Position numbers and translations under genes: made by a program
NCBI RefSeq assembly: GCF_003072645.1
Contig: NZ_CP028897.1
Span: forward strand, 2,121,658 to 2,185,657
Length of the DNA stretch: 64,000 nt
Direction of reading: 5' to 3'
Origin: Dongshaea marina
GTDB taxonomy: Bacteria > Pseudomonadota > Gammaproteobacteria > Enterobacterales > Aeromonadaceae
The notes under the pieces: generated by a model
Databases searched by the model: none
The model's input: only the letters and a program-made list of their open reading frames with translations
Told to the model about the DNA's origin: nothing
In this document: piece after piece, positions 41,283 through 49,369 of the stretch
Layout of the letters: each line of letters starts with the position of its first letter
Position numbering within the stretch: position 1 is the stretch's first letter

Positions 41283-41845
41283 TACCAGTCTCCATGGTTA
41301 AAAATTGAGCACACAAAACCGATCACTTCAAGCTCGTTCAGATCAACATCTTGTAGAGTCTGATGGCGCCACTCTATTCGTGTCATTAAATCATATCGTT
41401 GAGTTAAGAATAGCTCTCCCTTGTACTGACTCAAAAAAAGCCCGGAGCCTGTTTTTTTCTTGACGATAATCAGAGATCCAGGTTCAAAATTTTCGGAATG
41501 ATCGACAGTGTATCCGATGACATCGCCTGAAATCGGTAACCCGGGAATCACGACCTCTCGAAGAAACCGCTTTGAGCCATCACCATCGATTGCGTAGACA
41601 TTGATGGCTTGGCCTGCGGCAATTTCCCCACTGCCATCGGGTTCACCTTCTCCATATACCAGCCAGTCTTCAGAAATTCTTAGGATGTTGCAGATAGAAA
41701 CGATGTGTTTGCGCGGCTTCTTGATCACACCTCTCATAATATTGGATATATAGCTGTGTGGTACGCCAATTCGCCTGGCAAGCTCATTCTGCCCCATTCC
41801 CCTGGCTTCCAGAGCTTCGGTCAAGCGTTCCGAAAAATTGCTCAT
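41282..41845 (-). CDS. XRE-family repressor with S24/LexA-like C-terminal domain
   Basis: 187 residues. N-terminal helix-turn-helix GQNELARRIGVPHSYISNIMRG (about residues 17-38) and C-terminal peptidase-S24-like fold with GLPISGDVIGYTV and GSLIIVKKKT, as in phage CI-type repressors. The Ser/Lys autocleavage pair is plausible but not certain. Start taken at MSNFSERL (41845). Translationally coupled to the VUT gene downstream. A CTATGCATAG palindrome at 41981-41990 upstream may be its operator. Confidence 0.8.
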   Translation of the reverse strand: MSNFSERLTEALEARGMGQNELARRIGVPHSYISNIMRGVIKKPRKHIVSICNILRISEDWLVYGEGEPDGSGEIAAGQAINVYAIDGDGSKRFLREVVIPGLPISGDVIGYTVDHSENFEPGSLIIVKKKTGSGLFLSQYKGELFLTQRYDLMTRIEWRHQTLQDVDLNELEVIGFVCSIFNHGDW

Positions 41846-41890
41846 AGCTGTCCCCATATCAGTCAATCGTTCAACTTTCCGATAACGCAA

Positions 41891-43386
41891 AGAGCGTAAC
41901 CGATGTCATGCGTGTCCCACGCTGTATCTGTTTTGATATGTTTTTGGTGTCTTGCACTGTAAAGAGTTCCGTGTTCAAGGCTATGCATAGCATAGTATAT
42001 GTTGAATAACCATCAGGTCATTATTGGTTTAAGCCGGTTTACAGAGGCCACTATTGATACGACGGAGGGCATGTGTACTGTTTTTCAGTACCATAGAAAT
42101 ACCAATAAAGATAACAGTGTTGAGTCATCTTCATACACATTCATTGGCACCCAGAGCTCAATAGTAACACGATATGAGTATTCGATCAGAAGGGTAAACG
42201 AGCTTGAGCTGTTCTGCTTTTTCAGAGGCTCCTGGGTTCTCAACCAGACCCATTGCCTGAATGGTCCCCGTAGTTGAGGTGGCTGATGCAAGTTGCTGGC
42301 AGAGAGCATGGCTGGGTAAGCTGTAGCGTATCAAGTCTGGTGAGGCTGACTGGCCCCTAAGTGCTTTATACCTGGTGTTGTAATCAGAGGCTAAGCCCTA
42401 TTGAACTCAAACAAGTTTATCAATGGTTATACTCATTAGTGGTATAAGTCCCGTCATTTAAGAGACAGAGTACTCTGTCATATCTCATAATACACTGGCT
42501 CAATTGAGTTCTAATCCAAAGAGATGAAAGGCTAGCGCGACACCAATTGGCGCATTGCTGGGCAGGAAACGGATGATTTTCGGTCTTTTTGGTTGGCTTT
42601 GCATCAAGTTCAGCTGTTTGATTTAATGCCGAATATAATGTGCTAGCTAATTCTCCAGGGACGGTTTCCATACACTTTTTACCACTGTAAAACAGAGAGT
42701 TACAAAAAATATTTAGTCTTGAATAAGCTCGAGTTAAGCGCGTATAGCATGGGGAGTTAGCAAGCTAAAAGGTGGCAGGGATCACATTCTGGCATAGTAT
42801 TCATTACGATAGGCTTCGTTCGGAGCTTGTTTATTTTGTTGTGTTTTTTTATAACACTATTGCTGTTTTTGGTATACATCATGATTCTGGGTATCAGAAA
42901 TCCAGGGAAGAGGTTTCTCTTGCAACCAGAGAGAAGCTGATCAGGGCAGCTCTCCAGCTGATTGAAGTGTCGCTGGAGCAACAAGGAGGTAATAGTATGG
43001 GACGGCTATGGTGAATTAATCAAAGTTGATAAGGCTTATCTGTTGGTTAAGTAGCAGCTGTGGATCAAATCAAAATAATCTACTTACTTTAAGTGACAGA
43101 ACGAAGTATAAATATTTATGTATCCCTTGCAATATGAGATTCAGATTAGAATCTGAATTTTCATAACGATTGCAAGCAGGGCAAATATTTCTATTTCGAT
43201 ACAAATCAGGATTGATTTATTTATAGTGCAGCAAGGAAGAGCTGAAACTTCGGGGCGGTAGCATGTCAAATTTTTATTTCTGAATAGATAACATGCTAAT
43301 GTACTAAGTTTATGGATATGAGAAAACGCCCTGCTAAGATGAGCGAGGCTCAATAGGAATTATTTATTTACCTAATGGAATTAATA
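41891..43386. other. 1.5-kb stretch with no gene I can support
   Basis: AT-rich, with several short frames (92 residues at 41999, 83 on minus at 42420, 80 at 42772) that show no family motif and no good ribosome site. One, near 42910-42970, contains TREKLIRAALQLIE, like the start of a TetR helix, and could be a relic. It separates the repressor gene from the secreted-protein array and probably holds decayed mobile DNA plus the array promoter. Confidence 0.5.
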
Positions 43387-43848
43387 ATGAATAGATATTT
43401 GTTTGCTTTGCTGCTTGGTGTTGTTTCATTCGGGTCTAATGCAAGCGCTAATTATTTGCTAGGGTGTGAAGCTAAAAGTACAAAATACCCGATGACTGAC
43501 GCTAAATATGTCGCATGTAACACTGGATCTGCGCCAAACGATATCATTAGCACCCGGATGCACGTTTCTTGCTGGAACTCGGCAGGCATAAATGGCTGGA
43601 CGCATAACGATCACTTTCACGATTACCCCATCGGTGTCGGATTTCAGCGATTCAGTAATTCTTGCCGATTTTTTGCTGACACTTGGAGTCATGCTCAGAT
43701 TTACGTGAACTTAAGGAATGGCCAAACATATAAACTGGGTACAACGCATAATCAGCAGTTTGTTTTTGTGGTGAGGGAACTCAAGTCTGACGGCAGCCCC
43801 TGCTGGCATATAAACCGGCATAGCGGATGCGGCAATCTTGTTAATTAA
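43387..43848 (+). CDS. Secreted six-cysteine protein, array member 1
   Basis: 153 residues from the ATG at 43387. Signal peptide to about residue 21 (FGSNASA). Mature part has six Cys: LGC, ACN, SCW, SCRF, SPCWH and SGC. It shares with the other array members the first Cys just after the signal peptide, the D-I-I-x-x-R-M-x-V-x-C strand, and the terminal CWH-x-x-x-x-x-GC motif. I do not recognise the family. First gene of the tandem array; the next begins 18 bases downstream. Confidence 0.75.
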   Translation: MNRYLFALLLGVVSFGSNASANYLLGCEAKSTKYPMTDAKYVACNTGSAPNDIISTRMHVSCWNSAGINGWTHNDHFHDYPIGVGFQRFSNSCRFFADTWSHAQIYVNLRNGQTYKLGTTHNQQFVFVVRELKSDGSPCWHINRHSGCGNLVN

Positions 43849-43866
43849 ATATAAAGGATATTTTCG

Positions 43867-44352
43867 ATGAAGCGGTTTAATTTTATTTTGTGCGTTGCGT
43901 TTATTCTTGGGTGGCTCGCAACCCCATCCATTAGCTTTGCGCAAGACTACACAAACAAAATGTATGTTGGTTGCTTTCAAAAAGGGAAAAACTTTGATCT
44001 ATCTCACCCAATACCATGCCGTGATGGATCACCAGAGGGAATTAAATCTGTTGAGGGCACCTGGCATACGTCTGGTACATCAAGGTCTGCTACAACAGAA
44101 TTGACTATGTTACTTCCGGTTGGTGGTCGTGCGGGTATCGGGTTGTTCGACAATGACACAGAAGTGACAAGCGTTAGCGCGAGTGTAACTTTTGAGAGTG
44201 GGTGGACCGCCTTGGTAGATAAAAGAACCTACGCCAATCGCCGATTTTATTTTGTGTGGTCGGATGCAGGCGGGGCGCCTTGCTGGCAAATGATGAGGTT
44301 TAATTACAAGCAAGAACCATACGATTATTCTGGCTGTATCATATATTTTTGA
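43867..44352 (+). CDS. Secreted cysteine-rich protein, array member 2 (four cysteines)
   Basis: 161 residues, signal peptide to about residue 25 (SISFAQ). Same layout as its neighbours but with only four cysteines: VGC, IPC, APCW and SGC. The two central ones, present in all six other members, are both lost. The terminal motif is CWQ with a longer spacer before the last Cys. SD GGA. Function unknown. Confidence 0.75.
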   Translation: MKRFNFILCVAFILGWLATPSISFAQDYTNKMYVGCFQKGKNFDLSHPIPCRDGSPEGIKSVEGTWHTSGTSRSATTELTMLLPVGGRAGIGLFDNDTEVTSVSASVTFESGWTALVDKRTYANRRFYFVWSDAGGAPCWQMMRFNYKQEPYDYSGCIIYF

Positions 44353-44363
44353 GGGGATAACAC

Positions 44364-44822
44364 GTGAAGCGATTATTAATACTTGGCGTACTTCTGGTTT
44401 CGTCTGCGCCTGTCTTTGCAAAACCATTTTACTTGTTTTGCCAGAATACGCTTAACCCAAGGAGCCGTGTGTCTGATACGTGCATCTTTAGTCAGGGGGA
44501 TAACAATCAAGATGTTGTCAAAATGAATATGACGATCTCGTGCGTTAAGGATGGCAAGACCAAGGGGACAGAAAGCCTTGAGGCAACAAACATTCCCAAT
44601 CGCCAGGAATGGGTGAAACTTGATACAGACGAATCACCATGCAAAGAGATCGACCACTTTAAGTTGGTGTTAAAGCTCAGGGGTGGCGGGTCTGTTCACC
44701 TGGATTCTGTAAAGCGTAGCCTGAACAGAACATATTTTCTGGCTCGGTGGTCTCAAAACAAACGCAAATGGTGCTGGAACGTGCCAGGTAAAAGCGATTG
44801 TTTCCCTGCAGGGGGTGGTTGA
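44364..44822 (+). CDS. Secreted six-cysteine protein, array member 3
   Basis: 152 residues from a GTG with GAGGGG upstream. Signal peptide to residue 20 (PVFAKP). Six cysteines: LFC, DTC, ISC, SPC, WCW, SDC. DNNQDVVKMNMTISC corresponds to the D-(I/V)-x-x-M-x-x-x-C strand of the family, and the end reads RKWCWNVPGKSDC. Eleven bases after member 2, so the first three form an operon. An IS1 relic follows. Confidence 0.78.
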   Translation: MKRLLILGVLLVSSAPVFAKPFYLFCQNTLNPRSRVSDTCIFSQGDNNQDVVKMNMTISCVKDGKTKGTESLEATNIPNRQEWVKLDTDESPCKEIDHFKLVLKLRGGGSVHLDSVKRSLNRTYFLARWSQNKRKWCWNVPGKSDCFPAGGG

Positions 44823-44899
44823 TTGTTCCCTTTTTTGGGTGATGTGCTCAACGTGTTGATTTGATTTTAGAATGTGGTCTTTTGCATGGATTGAAGATA

Positions 44900-45365
44900 T
44901 GACTACTTTCGAAGTTAAATGTCGTTTTTGTTCAAGATCTGAGCATGCTCGTCGACATGGGCATGAATTCTGCGGGTTGTCGTGACACTGCTCGAACCTT
45001 AAAGGTTGGGCTTAGTACAGTCATACGGACTTTAAAAAACTCAGCCCCAGACAGGTAACGGCCTTGCCCCTGGGTGGAGAGGAAATCATCTTAGTCTGTG
45101 AAGTTGATGAGCAGTGGTCATTTATCCAGAGCAAGAAGGAGCAACGTTAGCTTTGGTATGCATGGGAGCCTCGATACAAGCGGATTATTGCCCATGCTTT
45201 TTGACCTCGTATCCTGTCGACTCTGAAAGAGTTACTGATGCTCCTTGCTCCCTTCAATATCCGATTTTTCTGTACGGATGATCTGGTTTGCTATAGCTCT
45301 GCAATTCCAGAAGATAAGCACATTGTGGGGAAGCGGTATACCCAAAGGATTGAGCGACAGTCCTA
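44900..45365 (+). pseudogene. IS1-family transposase relic
   Basis: Recognisable but ruined InsA and InsB: FEVKCRFCSRSEHARRHGH, then after an internal deletion GCRDTARTLKVGLSTVIRTLKNS (InsA), then ILVCEVDEQWSFIQSKKEQR, IIAHAF, STLKELLMLLAPFNI and GKRYTQRIERQ (InsB), with stops at about 45149 and 45203 and a lost C-terminus. It lies between array members 3 and 4 and accounts for the 760-bp gap there. No intact ends are identified. Confidence 0.85.
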
Positions 45366-45582
45366 CTGTGTTTAATCACCAAATTGAATACATGACCCGT
45401 TTCCCTGAGCAATGGGCATGATAATGGGTGCCACGGATGTTGTATGGATATCAATCTCTGGAGGGTGGGGATCCACTGCCGCAGGTAAGGCATACAAGCG
45501 TAAGAATCAAGGAGGTGAATAACAAATATAGGTAGTTATTTATTTTTACCCATTTGGGTCTTTTAAACTTTCTGAGGTAGAG

Positions 45583-46053
45583 ATGAAGAAATTATTTTGT
45601 GTTTTTGTGCTGTTCATTGCGGCAGGGGCAGCCCATGGCACTGGTGTTATTCTGAAATGCGAGAGGTCTAAAGGATCGATGCCTGGAGCGTGCTTTTTTA
45701 ATAGCGGCCAAACCCAGAACGATATGACCAAGATAAGGGTCACATTTTATTGTGCCGGGAATAACACGACAACACATGACTTTACTGTGGTGCCTCCTGT
45801 TGGTGTGAGCGTTCTTTATTTTGGTGGCCCGGAAGATAGTCGTGGCAAAGGGTGCAGTGTTACAGAGAATGCGATGGTTTGGTTTTATCAGAAGAATGGA
45901 GAGCGGCGGCGCACAAATATCCACTGGCGCCATGATAAAGACCAATATGGTCGCGCTATTTTTATTATGGAGAACTGGAGTCAGCCTAAAAACAAAGCTT
46001 GCTGGCATTGGCGCGGGAATACTGGATGCGCAAAAATAAAGACAAGTCCATAG
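45583..46053 (+). CDS. Secreted six-cysteine protein, array member 4
   Basis: 156 residues; signal peptide to residue 18-20 (GAAHGT). Six cysteines: LKC, GAC, FYC, KGC, KACWH, TGC. Contains FNSGQTQNDMTKIR and YFGGPEDSRGKGC, the FGGP-D-x-x-G-x-GC motif shared with members 5-7, and the end WHWRGNTGC. SD GAGG 5 bases upstream. Function unknown. Confidence 0.8.
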   Translation: MKKLFCVFVLFIAAGAAHGTGVILKCERSKGSMPGACFFNSGQTQNDMTKIRVTFYCAGNNTTTHDFTVVPPVGVSVLYFGGPEDSRGKGCSVTENAMVWFYQKNGERRRTNIHWRHDKDQYGRAIFIMENWSQPKNKACWHWRGNTGCAKIKTSP

Positions 46054-46062
46054 GAGGTTAAT

Positions 46063-46533
46063 GTGAAATTATTACCAATAGCGCTGGGAGCCATTATCAC
46101 TATGGTATCTGGCGTAAGCGTGGCGGCACAGAAAGCTGTCGTGTGTGAGGATAACTCAAAGCACAAGCACGAATCATGCAGCTTTAATAAAGGGACAAGG
46201 GATATGGATGTGTTGAGGATGGAGATAGTTTGTATCACCTTCCAAGATCATAAGCATTCGTTTGATAAGCAGGTGTCGGTCGGTGAGAGCAAAATTCTTT
46301 ACGGTGGACCCAACGATCCGCAAAGCGGAGGATGCGATAGAGATAGGGCGAAGGTTCGTGTATTCCTCCACTTGGCGAATGGCGAAACAAAAGCAACATC
46401 AACGATCTCCAATGTCGGGTATGCCTTTAAATTGTCGCCAACTCAGAGACACAAGAAAGACTCCCAAGGGAACTGGAGGAAATGTTGGCACCATCAAGGC
46501 TCTAAAGGTTGCGCTCCTGACTATTCTGGTTGA
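46063..46533 (+). CDS. Secreted six-cysteine protein, array member 5
   Basis: 156 residues from GTG with a perfect GGAGG. Signal peptide to about residue 21 (GVSVAAQ). VVCEDNSKHKHESCSFNKG, then DMDVLRMEIVC, YGGPNDPQSGGC, FKLSPTQRH and KCWHHQGSKGC: the clearest consensus with members 6 and 7. Nine bases after member 4. Function unknown. Confidence 0.82.
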   Translation: MKLLPIALGAIITMVSGVSVAAQKAVVCEDNSKHKHESCSFNKGTRDMDVLRMEIVCITFQDHKHSFDKQVSVGESKILYGGPNDPQSGGCDRDRAKVRVFLHLANGETKATSTISNVGYAFKLSPTQRHKKDSQGNWRKCWHHQGSKGCAPDYSG

Positions 46534-46561
46534 AAGGGCGAGCCTGTAATTCCAAGTGATT

Positions 46562-46588
46562 TTTTCATGCTGTATAAAGAGATAATGT
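46562..46588 (+). repeat. Direct repeat r1 before array member 6
   Basis: TTTTCATGCTGTATAAAG, then AGATAATGTG; the same leader recurs at 47962-47988 where no member follows. It probably marks the duplication unit of the array. Confidence 0.6.
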
Positions 46589-46589
46589 G

Positions 46590-47069
46590 ATGTTTAATTT
46601 AACAAAGTTGAAAGCCATTGTTGTTATAAGCTTATTTGCTGGCCTTCTATCTGGAAGTTCCCAATCGTCAGAGATTTGGGTTAAGTGCATTGATAACTCC
46701 ACCCACAAAGATAAGGTTTGCCGATTCAATGAGGGGAACCGTGACATGGATATCGTTCATATGAGATTTACTTGCATCTCCGATTATAAGCGCTCTTTCG
46801 ATAAGGATGTGTATAAGGGTGCAGTTCAAATGATTTTTGGAGGTAAGAAAGATCCGCAGGGAACAGGATGCTCAAATAGAGATGTCTTTAAAGCGCATAT
46901 TGAGCTCACCCTGAGAGACGGCAGGGTATTAGCCTCCACTCAGAGAGATTTTAATCAAGGTATTCGGTTATCACCAACACAGAGGAACATCATCATTGAT
47001 GAAGAAGGGCGCTGGAAAAAGTGTTGGCACCGGCGCGGAGTCAAAAAGTGCATGGCAGAACTCCATTGA
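46590..47069 (+). CDS. Secreted six-cysteine protein, array member 6
   Basis: 159 residues from ATG at 46590 (a GTG directly before could also serve). Signal peptide to about residue 24 (GSSQSSE). VKCIDNSTHKDKVCRFNEG, DMDIVHMRFTC, FGGKKDPQGTGC, IRLSPTQRN and KCWHRRGVKKC. Most like members 5 and 7. Function unknown; the mature protein is basic. Confidence 0.82.
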   Translation: MFNLTKLKAIVVISLFAGLLSGSSQSSEIWVKCIDNSTHKDKVCRFNEGNRDMDIVHMRFTCISDYKRSFDKDVYKGAVQMIFGGKKDPQGTGCSNRDVFKAHIELTLRDGRVLASTQRDFNQGIRLSPTQRNIIIDEEGRWKKCWHRRGVKKCMAELH

Positions 47070-47173
47070 TTTCCTCCAAAGGGGGAGCCACACCGAAGTT
47101 TAGTGATTTCTGTATATCGCAATACTAAATAGGGTTTTCATCGGGGCGTCATTCCTAACTATGGTGCTCTGTC

Positions 47174-47263
47174 ATGAAAAAAACTCTATTAGTAACCGCT
47201 CTGACTCCGAATGAATCAGAGCGTTGGTTCTGGAATGAAACACAAAACCGTGGCCAAAAATAG
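47174..47263 (+). pseudogene. Possible relic of an eighth array member
   Basis: A 29-residue frame beginning MKKTLLVTAL, like the start of a signal peptide, then jumping to TPNESERWFWNETQNRGQK. The Trp-rich end recalls the terminal region of the array proteins. It may be an internally deleted copy or chance. Confidence 0.35.
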
Positions 47264-47283
47264 TTGACCACTATAGGTTATTA

Positions 47284-47751
47284 ATGATTAAGAAACTGAT
47301 TATACCGATGTTACTGCTTTGGTGTTCAGGCGCGGCTTGCGCTGCAAAGGTGACAGCCTATTGTATTGACAACTCGCACCACGACCATGCGGAGTGTACG
47401 TTTAATTACGGTAGCGATGACAACGATATCATGGAGATCAGATATTATTGCCAGCATGACAGCAAATCCCACGTTTCCCGTAAGCATCCAGCGATCGGGG
47501 GCACCAGTGTATCTTTTGGCGGCCCTGATGATCCAGACGGACCAGGCTGCTCAAATCACTGGCACACTGGCGTTTCAATTGAGATAACGCAGCGAGATGG
47601 GCGCGTGGTGAGATCTGGAGATATGCAGAACTTTACCAATAGATTCACAATTTCACCAACCCAGCGACACATCAAAGAACCCGGCGGCATATGGAAACAA
47701 TGCTGGCACCGACAGGGAACCAAGAAGTGTTACAAGGAAGTTAAACAGTAG
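47284..47751 (+). CDS. Secreted six-cysteine protein, array member 7
   Basis: 155 residues; signal peptide to residue 20 (GAACAAK). AYCIDNSHHDHAECTFNYG with a His/Asp-rich start, DDNDIMEIRYYC, FGGPDDPDGPGC, FTISPTQRH and QCWHRQGTKKC. The His-x-His clusters near the N-terminus (also in member 5) could bind metal. Last intact member; a hairpin follows. Confidence 0.82.
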   Translation: MIKKLIIPMLLLWCSGAACAAKVTAYCIDNSHHDHAECTFNYGSDDNDIMEIRYYCQHDSKSHVSRKHPAIGGTSVSFGGPDDPDGPGCSNHWHTGVSIEITQRDGRVVRSGDMQNFTNRFTISPTQRHIKEPGGIWKQCWHRQGTKKCYKEVKQ

Positions 47752-47753
47752 CC

Positions 47754-47783
47754 AAAAAAAGCCAGGGGGGTTGCGCCCCTGGC
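47754..47783. terminator. Hairpin after array member 7, terminator on the minus strand
   Basis: GCCAGGGG and CCCCTGGC form an 8-bp stem. Seven A precede it on the plus strand, so it is a proper rho-independent terminator only for leftward transcription, which would suit the short minus-strand frame at 47836-47967; on the plus strand it may stabilise the array mRNA. Confidence 0.65.
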
Positions 47784-47835
47784 CAAACATGCTGCGTTAA
47801 ATGCGAGTATAGTTTATTCCTATTTGGGTGTCCGG

Positions 47836-47967
47836 TCACCATTTCTTTGGTGTGTTGTCGGTATTCTGTGCGAGCTTCCATTCTTCCTGCTTTGACGACC
47901 ATGCCAAAGTTACCCCGGAAGATGACCAGTTTTGATTGCCTGGTTTTTTCGCCTTGTTATTTTTCAT
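47836..47967 (-). CDS. Short minus-strand frame, 43 residues, unknown
   Basis: Begins MKNNKAKKPGNQNW and ends QNTDNTPKKW; Trp/Lys-rich, no signal peptide. Supported only by the leftward terminator at 47754-47783; there is no clear ribosome site. Its start lies within the duplicated leader repeat. Could be a small antidote-type peptide or noise. Confidence 0.3.
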   Translation of the reverse strand: MKNNKAKKPGNQNWSSSGVTLAWSSKQEEWKLAQNTDNTPKKW

Positions 47968-47988
47968 GCTGTATAAAGCGATAATGTG
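47962..47988 (+). repeat. Direct repeat r2, orphan copy of the array leader
   Basis: TTTCATGCTGTATAAAGC then GATAATGTGA, matching the sequence before member 6 with one or two changes. No array gene follows; the next gene is the decarboxylase. Confidence 0.6.
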
Positions 47989-48096
47989 AGTTTAAAAAAA
48001 TCTGAAATTATTTATAGAAATAATTCGAGATACGGAAAAATCATAAGCCAGGAATATGTCTATACTACCAATTAGTGTTATGTTATGAGGTATATA

Positions 48097-49254
48097 ATGT
48101 CACTTAAGAAACTCATGGTTTTAAGTTTTGTCTTGGCCTGTTTTACAGTAGCAGCCCAATCAACAGAGATTTCGGTAAATAGCCTAGCTACAGATAGCAA
48201 GTCACCAAGTCATGATGATGTTATCGCAAGCTTCAATAAAATGATTAAAAATAATCAGGATGTTAGAAATGCTCTGATTCAAGCATTAGCAGCTATGCCG
48301 GTAGGTACCTATTGGTACAATAAGAAATTACCGGAGGTTGGAGGTTTTTTCCAGCAGTGGCTATACAATAATCCAGACGTTGATAACCCACTTAAAATGA
48401 ATATGATTTTTGTAGAGCTGGCATATACAGAAAAAGGGCAGGATTTTGTTAGACTTAATCCGGTTGCTTCCTGGCTATCCTCTTTCTTTAATGCAAAGGG
48501 ACGATACCTGGATAGCAAAGCCTCCACAAGAGGATTGAGCGCATGGTTATCTAACAAGCAGGTGAAAATCAGTGACTATATCATTCCTAAAGGTGGATTC
48601 ACCAGCTTCAATGAGTTTTTTACCAGAGAACTAAGAAAAAATGCCAGATCTATCGATGGTAGGGGAGATGATAATGTAGTGGTATCCCCAAATGATGGCT
48701 CTATGGGAGTTGTGATACCAGCAGTTCAGGATACATCCAAAATTGTTGCAAAAGGGGATAGCCTGAATATAAGAAAGATTTTTAATGGTAACCCTTTGGC
48801 TGAGCGGTTTATTGGTGGGCCAGTAATCATGTCTAACCTTGGGGCTTATAACTATCACCACTTTCATTCACCTGTTAGCGGAAGGATTTTACTTGCAGAA
48901 ACATTCCAGGGTTTATATGACTCTCCAACAGATGATCAGCATGTCAGTGATGCAGATATTGTATATCAGCACGCTTATGAACATAGAAGAGGGGTATATA
49001 TCATCAAAAATGATCGAGTTGGCCTGGTAGGTGTTGTTCCTATTGGTTACTGGATGATCAGCTCTGTTCAGCTGAAGCTGAAAGAAGGGGATTTGGTTCA
49101 CAAAGGCGATGCTATTGGTAAGTTTGCCTATGGTGGTTCCGGTATTCTACTGTTCTTTGAACCAAATAAAGTTAGAATCGATGATCCATACCAAAGTGAT
49201 ATCAATGAACCTGTAATACTTGGACAAGAAATTGCTGAAAGCGTGAGTGATTAG
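48097..49254 (+). CDS. Exported phosphatidylserine-decarboxylase-like (PsiD-type) pyruvoyl enzyme
   Basis: 385 residues from ATG at 48097 (GAGG upstream). Signal peptide to about residue 21 (CFTVAAQS). The N-terminal ~130 residues resemble the PSDC domain found before PSD-like decarboxylases; then GGFTSFNEFFTREL, NLGAYNYHHFHSPVSGRI, and the C-terminal VPIGYWMISSVQLKLKEGD and FAYGGSGILLFF. The GGS serine is where these enzymes cut themselves to form the pyruvoyl group. The overall plan is closer to fungal PsiD-like amino-acid decarboxylases than to housekeeping Psd (LGST). An exported version is odd. AT-rich; probably acquired. Substrate unknown. Confidence 0.8.
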   Translation: MSLKKLMVLSFVLACFTVAAQSTEISVNSLATDSKSPSHDDVIASFNKMIKNNQDVRNALIQALAAMPVGTYWYNKKLPEVGGFFQQWLYNNPDVDNPLKMNMIFVELAYTEKGQDFVRLNPVASWLSSFFNAKGRYLDSKASTRGLSAWLSNKQVKISDYIIPKGGFTSFNEFFTRELRKNARSIDGRGDDNVVVSPNDGSMGVVIPAVQDTSKIVAKGDSLNIRKIFNGNPLAERFIGGPVIMSNLGAYNYHHFHSPVSGRILLAETFQGLYDSPTDDQHVSDADIVYQHAYEHRRGVYIIKNDRVGLVGVVPIGYWMISSVQLKLKEGDLVHKGDAIGKFAYGGSGILLFFEPNKVRIDDPYQSDINEPVILGQEIAESVSD

Positions 49255-49369
49255 TGGATTCATAATAAGATGATACTCCAGATGTATTGTATTGCACTAT
49301 TGGCTACTAACGTATTATTTTTTCTATCAGATATATTAAGTTCTAGATATTTATAAGTGGTTATTAAAC

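Noticed and set aside
41999-42277. 92-residue frame upstream of the repressor
   Set aside because: No ribosome site, no motif, and composition like non-coding DNA.
42772-43014. 80-residue frame with TREKLIRAALQLIE as a TetR regulator
   Set aside because: Only a few residues resemble a TetR helix, the rest is unlike the family and the frame stops at once; at best a relic.
43387-47751. The array as integron gene cassettes
   Set aside because: The genes are close paralogues with 9-20 base gaps, and I see no attC-like imperfect palindromes between them.
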